From NCBI GenBank assembly GCA_029449235.1, contig JANATG010000010.1:1302001-1366000 (forward strand): a stretch of 64,000 nucleotides of DNA, read 5' to 3'. Positions 56,839 through 64,000 of the stretch are shown here, in pieces. The notes beneath the pieces are model-generated. The model was not told the DNA's origin. It did not search any database and saw only the letters and a program-made list of their open reading frames with translations. Source of the DNA: Linnemannia schmuckeri. Lineage: Eukaryota; Mortierellomycota; Mortierellomycetes; Mortierellales; Mortierellaceae. A program made the translations under genes and the position numbers. Every line of letters begins with the position of its first letter. The stretch's first letter is position 1.

Positions 56839-57323
56839 ACGAATACACCCTTCTAGACAAATTAATAACAATTGTATGTTGATATGAATAAAATAATAAA
56901 AAAGGAAATATATGGACCTGAGAAGACTGGTTGTGTCTAAGCCACAAATACGACTGGCAGAACTGCAGTCGTGCCGCTTTCCTCCTCACTTGACCCTTCT
57001 TGACCTCTTCTTGACCTGGCATTCGCTGCTTCCATTTCTACACACTCCTCTGCTTGATCCTCAGTCATCAGTTGTCTTCTCTGCGTTTTTGCTTGACCTG
57101 GTTGCTGTTGACGCCCTCCCCTTTCTTCATTACTTTCCACTCCTCGCGGCGCCGATACTACTGCCAGTTACCCAAAAAGACATAAACAAGAGGATTCATA
57201 GACTGATCAGGTTCACACACTCAACAAGGATCAACTCTTCAACCTTACCCTCCCCACTCTTCGTTCTCGACGACAAAAAGTTTCGAAACAACACAACACC
57301 TTTCCCTCCTCATTCACGCACAA
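56839..57323. other. Intergenic region between the LRR and PPR-like genes
   Basis: 485 bp between two plus-strand genes. It contains overlapping AATAAA motifs at about 56887-56900 and a pyrimidine-rich leader before 57324. The open frames here are in the leader and have no coding features. Confidence 0.45.
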
Positions 57324-58456
57324 ATGCATTCCGTCGTCAGGACGGTCAAGGCGGGAGGCGCGCCTCTGAGCAAGGCTTTTCACACCTCCGCCGTTACAAC
57401 TTCTTCCTCACATACAACGACCGCGTTGCTGCTATTGCAACCCTCCAAGGCTCTGGCAACCCTCTCCTCACGTAGCAGGAGTAGGCCTGTCACAAAGCTG
57501 GCTTCACACTACTTTTCTACCGCCACCACGGCTACTGGTCAGGCCAAGTTTGTTATGCCTATGGCTCATAGTACACGAAACCTTTGGACGCGACGATGTA
57601 AGTTTCGTCAAACATTACCTGAATCTTCTATGGCAATTGCATTATAGTCTTTTTTTTAGACCAAAAGTGCATGAAGTTATGTTCGCACAGCACGATACAG
57701 TACATTGACTCTATTCTTTTTATTGTTTTAGTTTATAACACCAAGTCATATTCAACATCAACAACGAGAGGATCTTCTTCAGCATCAGCAACGGTTCAGG
57801 AACTGGAACAGTTGCTGGCCAAGAACGACTACAAGGGCTTTCAGGAGGCTTGCACTCTGGCCACAACCGGATCTTCCTCAGCGGTAGGAACAGCACCAAT
57901 GACCAAGGAGCTGTACCACTTCTTGCTTAAGACTTTAGGCGAGAGGCCTCAGGCGTTCGCCTCTGTCACAGTCACAGCAGGACAAGAAGGAACGGAAGAG
58001 AACTTGGTGGACCCGTTGAACAGCGCGATCGGGATCTTGACAGACATGAGTCGGGAAGCCAACGTGCTCGGAAAGGCCGAGGTACAACCCGATCGGGAGA
58101 CTCTGCGGTTAGTCCTTCAAGTCGCCGGCGGTGGATCGGGTGATTGGGAATCTGCAAGGATGTTGGTTGAAGCTGTTCGTCATGGCCGTTTGCCGGCTGT
58201 GTTATCATTGGATCAGTGGGAGTTGCCGGATCTTGATATTCCTTTGGACCAGGTTCTTTGGAAGAGTATGTTTGAGTGTATTCATTCTGCTGCTGCTGGA
58301 GCTGGAACTGGAACTGGAGTGCAGGGAGAGGTGGATGTGATGAACTTCTTGATGGCAGATCAGTTGACCAGATCGCAGGATGTTGAGATGGATGAGGCCC
58401 TCTGGGGTTATGTCCTTCAGGCATGTTACATGTTGTTGTATTATGATTGAGGACGT

Positions 58457-58489
<33 letters not shown>

Positions 58490-60821
58490 AGACTAACCCA
58501 CGCTTCATTCATATACCCCAACTTGACAGGCATATGGAAAGGCGGGATCGGCGGCGAAGCTGAACGACTTGTTGCCAAGGCTACCAACGATCGACAAGAC
58601 ATCTGGAGGCAAGTTGTATTCCACCGTCGCAGAAGCACTTGCCAATTGTGGATTGACAGGACAGGCGGCCGAGATCATGAACACGCTTTCAAAAACCCTC
58701 GACACTCTGCCCTCAATCCGACCCTTTACAGCATTGGCGCGCCAGCATGCTAAGCGCGGCAACTATGAGGCGATCATTGCGGACGAAAAGCTATGGGCTA
58801 CCAAGGGACAGCGGGATGACCCAATGGAGGAGAACAGAGTGGCACTGTTGGCGGATTTGCACCGATCGAGTTTGGAGGCGAGTGCGGTCGCATTGGATCG
58901 ATTGGTTAAGACGATCTCCAGGGCGTACAAGGATCGACAGTCGGATACGCTTCCGGATCAGGTCCTTGTTGGGATGGCGGCGCCTACTCAACTGAACCGG
59001 TACCAGTACAGCGAAGCCACCTTCCTCTGGACCCGGAGTCAGGATGCCGTTGCCGCGATTCCCAAGAGCGACCTGACGGCAGAGGATTATGATCAGCTGA
59101 TGAGAATCTCGACCCGACTCAACCTGTTGTTGCCCAAGAGATGCTCCCTCCAGGACCATGCCCTGAACCTGTTGACTGAGATGAAACAGCAAGGGTTGAA
59201 GCCTTTGAAGAGCACGTATTTGACGTTGATGGAGACCATGGCGAGGACACGCGAGTATGGAGCGTCTCGTGAGGATGGGTTGGTCACTCAGAGGGTGATG
59301 AAGGTCTTTGAGGAGATGACGGGTCAGGCAGGGTATGCTGCCGAGTCGCCCAAGGATTTCTTGCCGCTGTTGGAGTCTTGTTTTGGAATGTATTCGCATT
59401 CGCCATTTGTTGCCGGCCAGTGGATGTACTCGAACCAGCTCTACCCGGCCTCGATGGATGCACTCAAGACGGTTGAGGAGATGATGCGCAAGAATTTGTC
59501 GTCGAGCATTACTGCCACTTCGACTACCCAGGAAGATAACAGTAACAAGGATTCGGGGAGTGGAGTCAATGTGCAGCAGTACCATGACCGCGACACGATC
59601 GCCAATGTGTTGGCGGGATTGGCTCATGGAGATCAAGTCGAAGAGATCTGGGAGCGATGGGATGATTTGGCGCTCCAAGGAGTCGAGAGGGATGCGATGT
59701 TATACCAGACCGTTATCGGCGCCTCACACGGACAGGAGAAGATGGCGCGGTATGTTCTCCGCAAGGTCAGATACGACATGCTGAGGGAGCAGCCTGCGAT
59801 TGCGATGACGCCCGAGATCTTTGAGGGATTATTGAACTGTTGTGTTCGTGTTCAGGATGCCACCTCGGCTAGGAGTTTGATCTCGCAGTGTACGGCCTCT
59901 GGGGAGATTCAGAAGACTGCAGAGTGGTATGCGCCTATGGTTAGAACGTGTTTGATGGTTGAGGGGATGGAGGAGGAAGGTGGGTTCTTGTTGGAGGAGA
60001 TGCGAAGAAACGAGATGGCCATGGATTCTAATGGGTCTGGGGCGTTTTTAGAGTTCTTGATGGGGTATTTTGTCAACAAGCGCGGGGACTATGCCGCGGG
60101 TCAGGAGGTGTTTAAGAGTTACCTCAAGTCTGAGCAAGCCAAGGTCGAGAAGCTGGTCGCCGAGTCCAAGGCTCAAAGGGCTAAGGGTAACAACAAGTAC
60201 CTTCATAACAAAGGAGGGGTAGTGGAAGTGTCGGAGAAGGAGCTTGTCTGGCGATCCGAGAAGTGGTTGAGACCTGTGGAGCATCTGGTGGAGAGGGTGG
60301 ATCTTTCGCCAACGACGGCGTCGATGTTGAACCTGTTGGTGTTGGCGCATATCCGTGAACGGGCTCACATGTTGGAGTTGGAAAAGAGGTCTGGTTTTGG
60401 AGCTGGATCGAAGGATCGGATGCGGGATGCGCAGATTGTCATGCATTACTTGACCGGCGAGACCAAGCCCACGTCCTTGGCAAAACCAACGATACCCGAT
60501 GCCTCAACTGAGTCATCATCATCATCACCATCGCTTCTATTCAACTCGAGCACCACGGCCACTTCCCCTTCAACCTTCCAAACCTCGTCCTCCTCCTCGC
60601 CCATGGCAGCAGATAAGACAGGCCGCCTGCTGTTCATCAACAAGTATGTCCTAGGAGAGTACATCGACACCTGTATCCGTGACGGATCTGAAGACTTGTT
60701 GAAGGAGGCCGACTGGGCGCTGTACAAGGTCATGCCCCGAGTTATTGGACAACAGCGGATGGCCAAGGATACACAGCGGTTGCGACAGGCGCTTGAGAAT
60801 GCTCGGAACCGTGGTGTGTAG
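57324..60821 (+). CDS. Mitochondrial PPR-like helical repeat protein (1,084 aa)
   Basis: Three exons join in phase: 57324-57597, 57732-58420 and 58530-60821. The second intron begins GC rather than GT (CAG|GCATGT) and ends AG. The N-terminus (MHSVVRTVKAGGAPLSKAFH, rich in Ser/Thr/Arg and lacking acids) is a typical mitochondrial presequence. The body is alpha-helical with degenerate 35-residue-like units: ALNLLTEMKQQGLKPLKSTY, RVMKVFEEMTG, MARYVLRKVRYDMLREQPAI, ARSLISQCTASGEIQKTAEW and GFLLEEMRRNEMAMD. PPR proteins bind organelle RNA and act in mitochondrial RNA processing or translation. The repeats are weak, so the family call is moderate. A Ser-rich insertion lies near residue 1000, followed by a conserved C-terminal helix block. 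Confidence 0.8.
58421..58529 (+). other. Putative GC-AG intron with T30 tract
   Basis: Exon 2 ends ...GTCCTTCAG and the intron starts GCATGT; it ends ACTTGACAG before GCATATGGAAAG. Splicing here keeps the frame (VLQ|AYGKAG). No GT donor nearby gives an open join. A T30 run is at 58459-58488, followed by CTAAC, a good branch site, about 35 nt before the acceptor. Confidence 0.6.
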
Positions 60822-61014
60822 TTTTTTCTTTGTTTTTAGACTCTTTCTATTATTTCGTTTGTTTATTCATGAAAATAGACTTTTTTTTTATTTGTAAGCT
60901 TTGATGGTACAAAATATGAAAGGGTAGAACTAAAATGAGAGTAGAGTACAGAGGGTATTGCTTTTGAAGTAAGAAAGGTGAGAAAGCTAAGTAATGTGAT
61001 AGGAAGGTGTTGTC

Positions 61015-63940
61015 TTAGCATTCCGTGTTCTGCATAAGGGCTTCGTTAAAGAACGCAAGGCTCTTGTCAACATCCAAAACCGCGTTGTTATTGTTGCTGC
61101 TGCTGGAGCCTGCAGAAGGATCAGAGGAAACATGGCTCTCCTGACGAGAATGAGCAGGGCTGGGTGTATCGTCTGAGAGCGAGGCAGCCTCCATGTCCAT
61201 ATCATCCGACGAAAAAATGGCAGGTGGAGAAGGCGGGTCGGCAGTATCGTCCTCCATCTGGGGCGAGACCGACATGGGCACTGCAGTAGTAGCAGCAGGA
61301 GCAGGAGTGGACGTTACTTGCTGTTGTTGGGTTGTAGGCTGGAGAGGGGCTGGGGAGGTGACTTGTAGAGAGGATGCAAGAGCAGCCTGCATAAAGTTGA
61401 GCGCCTGGGCAGTATTGAACGTGCTGCCACCCGACTGCCCGAACAAACTTGCTGTCTGTGACTGAGCAGGCTGAGGGGTAGTCTGTGCAGGGGCAGGAGC
61501 GGGTGGAGCAGGCTGAGTGACAGGAACCGAAGATTTAGCTACTGATTGCTGCTGCTGTTGCGGTTGCTGAAGCTGTTGCTGAAGTTGTTGTTGGAACTGC
61601 TGATTCTGCTGTGCTTGCTGTTGAGCTTGTTGTGCTTGTTGTTCTTGCTGTTGTTGCAACTGCTGCTGCAATTGCTGCTGTTGTTGTAGTTGCTGTTGCT
61701 GCTGGAGGAGGAGTTGCTGCTGTTGTTGTTGCTGCTGCTGGAAGGTCAATTGAGGCTGCATATGCTGGTACTGGAGTAGATGAGATTCGGCGTGCTGAAC
61801 AGGCATCCCGAATCCACTCATTGCAGCAGCAACACTTGCGGAAGTTGAAGTAGTTGCAGTCGTCGCGCCAACCGAACTCGTCGCGGCACTAGTTGTCACT
61901 GGACCAGTGCCAAGTCCACCAAGCTGGGCCAAAGGATCGACACCAAAAGAATCCAGTCCAGCTCCTGTGCCATCAACACCAAACATCATCGCATCAATAG
62001 GCGCAAGGCGCAAGGACTCTGGCAACTCCAATGGGTTAGCAAAGAACTGCTGCTCTTCTTGCTGAGGATCGGTTCCACCAAATGCAATAGCCGCCATAGC
62101 AACCGCAGTCGCAATCTGACTCTGCCACATCGAACTGAGGTTAGTCGAACTCTGGTCCTTGCTTTGCTCAGGAAGAGGCATCGAAAAGTTTCCGTAAGGG
62201 TGACGAAGTTGGATAGAGGGTGCTGGTCCAGGTCCATCTTTGGCCAACTTTGCCAACCGAGCTGCCTCATAAATATTTCCGATCGATGACGACTGCAACT
62301 GTGTCATGTCGAGGAAGGGTGCCACAAAGGTCGAAATGTCAATGAATGACGCAGCCATCTCTGTCGGCGCCGATGTTGTCTGGCTGGCGAAAACGTCCAG
62401 TGCCACTGCAATCAAGGACTCGGCGACAGGGAAAGTCTTGACCAACTCATGGGCAGCCTTCACAGTTTTGGATAGTCCTGCGCGAGTGGTCTCACGGTTG
62501 CTTGGAGTAGGTTGGATGGCGTTGTGAACGTGAACAGTTCCTGCGGCCAAGAGACAAGCCATTCCGTAGTAGCAAGTATCCCGCAACTGCCCATGAAGCA
62601 TCAACGAATCAGCAATATGACAGACGTTCGTCGCAGCTGCTGTACAAATGTTGCGGGAAGAGACCAAAAAGTTGGAGTCGATCGCAGCCGAGTTGACAGG
62701 TCGGAGATAAGGACGATGCAGCATCGTCAAGGTTGTATAGTAGAACATGTGCATCAGCGCCGTGGGTGGCGAAGGAGGGTGGTTCGAGTTGGGCGACATA
62801 GTATAGGGCGTGTACATGAGTTCGTTGGGGAGCGACAAGAACCATGACGTCAGACTGTTGTGGAGCTGAGGGAGCTGTGTCCTGGAGATATCCGCCAAGA
62901 AGGCACCGTTGATTTCGGCCTCGATACAATGCATTGTGTTGAGGACATTGCCCATCTGCATAAATAGCTTGACAGCCCAGAGCAGTCGACAGGAGACGAT
63001 GCGTTCGGGTTCATATGGGTACTCGACTGCGTCGTCGCCTCCGATTTCGTTGATCCAGTCGTCTGAAGGCATCTGAACGTTGTATTCCTTGTCCCGCAGG
63101 TTTAGTGGACGTCCGAGAACACCGCCTCCAAGTCGGTCCGCAATGTAGACTGCCCACCACACTCTCTTGCGAATCTCTGCCTCCACAGGCTCGTTCACCT
63201 GGAAATCCTGTCGATGAAGTCCAATATCCTGTTGAAGTCATGGGTTATTAAAAAGTCCAAAAAAAAGTTAGTTTTGGATGAGGAGATGAAGAGATGACAA
63301 TAAAAGTGCCTACAGTAAGTTGAAGAACATACGTGAGCGATCCGGGTAGCCATGCCAGTGTAGAGCCAACCTCCAGAATAGTTGCCGACAGCATATTGGT
63401 GGTGAGACATCAAAAGCAACGCCTGGACGGTGCTGATCCTGGAGACATGGTAGGTCTCGTCCAGAATAATCTTGGCGCGGTTGAAGTACTTTGTCGAATC
63501 CTGTTTGATAAGCGGATCATCGGAGTACCAGCAGGCGTTACAGAAGATGGCGTTAAGAATCAAGATCTGGGAGAGGTCGGGTCGCTTTTGGTGTTGTTCC
63601 ATGAAGGCCCTGCGGATGAACATAGGCGCGAAGGGGTACATGTATCGGAAGTAGAGACCGAGCAAGACATCCATCTCTTCCCTTGAGGGCAGCTCCCGCT
63701 CGCTAGTCATCTGAAGAGAGTGCGACCACAGATCGCTGTCGTTCAAATGAGCCATTGGCAACGGGTCTAGTTTTATTGTTAATAGAGTTTTCCCATGGAC
63801 CAGAAATAGCTTTTTTCGTTAGCGCCAATGTAAAACGTATATGAAGTGGACAGATAATCAACAGTAGTTACTTACAGACACCCTGGCGGTACCGGGAACT
63901 GAGCTGGCAGACATAGAAACCCGAACTACTTCCATGGAAG
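61015..63940 (-). CDS. Fungal_trans-domain transcription factor with polyQ, C-terminal part
   Basis: Minus-strand gene entering from the right edge. Visible exons 63940-63876, 63766-63333 and 63230-61015 join in phase and give about 900 codons. The first visible exon reads HGSSSGFYVCQLSSRYRQGV, followed by LPSREEMDVLLGLYFRYMYP, FAPMFIRRAFMEQH, ALLLMSHHQYAVGNYSGGWL and RKRVWWAVYIADRLGGGVLG. This is the middle homology (fungal_trans) region of Zn2Cys6 regulators, with the WW-x-YI-x-DR motif. The zinc cluster would lie beyond 64000. The C-terminal half carries a long Gln-rich tract (about 61540-61740) and Ala/Thr/Ser/Pro-rich stretches, then an acidic end, likely activation regions. Stop is TAA at 61015. 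The pathway controlled is unknown. Confidence 0.85.
61540..61740. repeat. Gln-codon repeat tract in the transcription factor
   Basis: Mixed CAG/CAA codons on the minus strand encode runs of Gln broken by Leu, Ala, Glu and Pro. The codon mix and interruptions suggest an old, fairly stable tract rather than a pure triplet expansion. Confidence 0.85.
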
Positions 63941-64000
63941 CTGCATAAAAGAAAGCAAGGAACAAGAACAGAGAAATTACCATGTTAAAATGACAAAGAG

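Noticed and set aside
1..64000. tRNA, rRNA, CRISPR arrays, transposon coding regions or terminal repeats
   Set aside because: I looked for tRNA B-box-like sequences, transposase or reverse transcriptase motifs and long terminal or inverted repeats by eye and found none convincing. A tRNAscan, Rfam and RepeatMasker run would settle this.

Overview
The window is nuclear DNA of a filamentous fungus. The genes have short GT-AG introns, moderate GC content, pyrimidine-rich leaders and many A/T homopolymers. A fungal Zn-cluster-type transcription factor, a membrane-anchored chitin deacetylase and an F-box/LRR family point to Mucoromycota, probably a Mortierella-like lineage. That placement is inferred from gene content only, because no marker gene such as rDNA is present.

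Layout. 1-1410 (-): 5' part of a SAM-domain protein. 4109-16267 (+): an eight-exon gene for a protein of about 3,658 residues made of ASH/MSP-like beta-sandwich repeats. 16445-18362 (-): a SAP-domain protein with C-terminal membrane segments. 18796-19866 (-): a CE4 polysaccharide (chitin) deacetylase with a signal anchor. 22621-28606 (+): a nine-exon MABP1/WDR62-like WD40 scaffold. 28831-39331: four F-box/LRR family members, of which one is open throughout, one carries a single-base frameshift and two are decayed. 34430-45052: five copies of a 61-67 residue basic microprotein gene interspersed with and following the F-box genes, plus a small secreted cysteine protein. 45428-53042: a gene-poor stretch with three weak small candidates. 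53043-56838 (+): a proline/glutamine-rich LRR protein. 57324-60821 (+): a mitochondrial PPR-like protein. 61015-63940 (-): 3' part of a fungal_trans transcription factor with a long polyQ tract.

The most unusual part is the microprotein/F-box array at 34-45 kb. All five microprotein genes have a TATA-like box about 115-140 bp before the ATG, and all carry CTGCGG-type elements upstream. The pair at 40.1 and 44.9 kb is nearly identical from promoter to mid-CDS but diverged on both sides, which suggests gene conversion. The block at 43.3-45.2 kb looks like a copy of the 34.3-40.4 kb block from which the intervening F-box genes were deleted.

A second theme is the presence of two protein architectures best known from centrosomes, spindle poles and cilia of other eukaryotes (ASH-type repeats and MABP1/WDR62). 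Their genes lie about 6 kb apart on the same strand. Exon structures below were built by hand from splice consensus and reading-frame phase; none has transcript support here.
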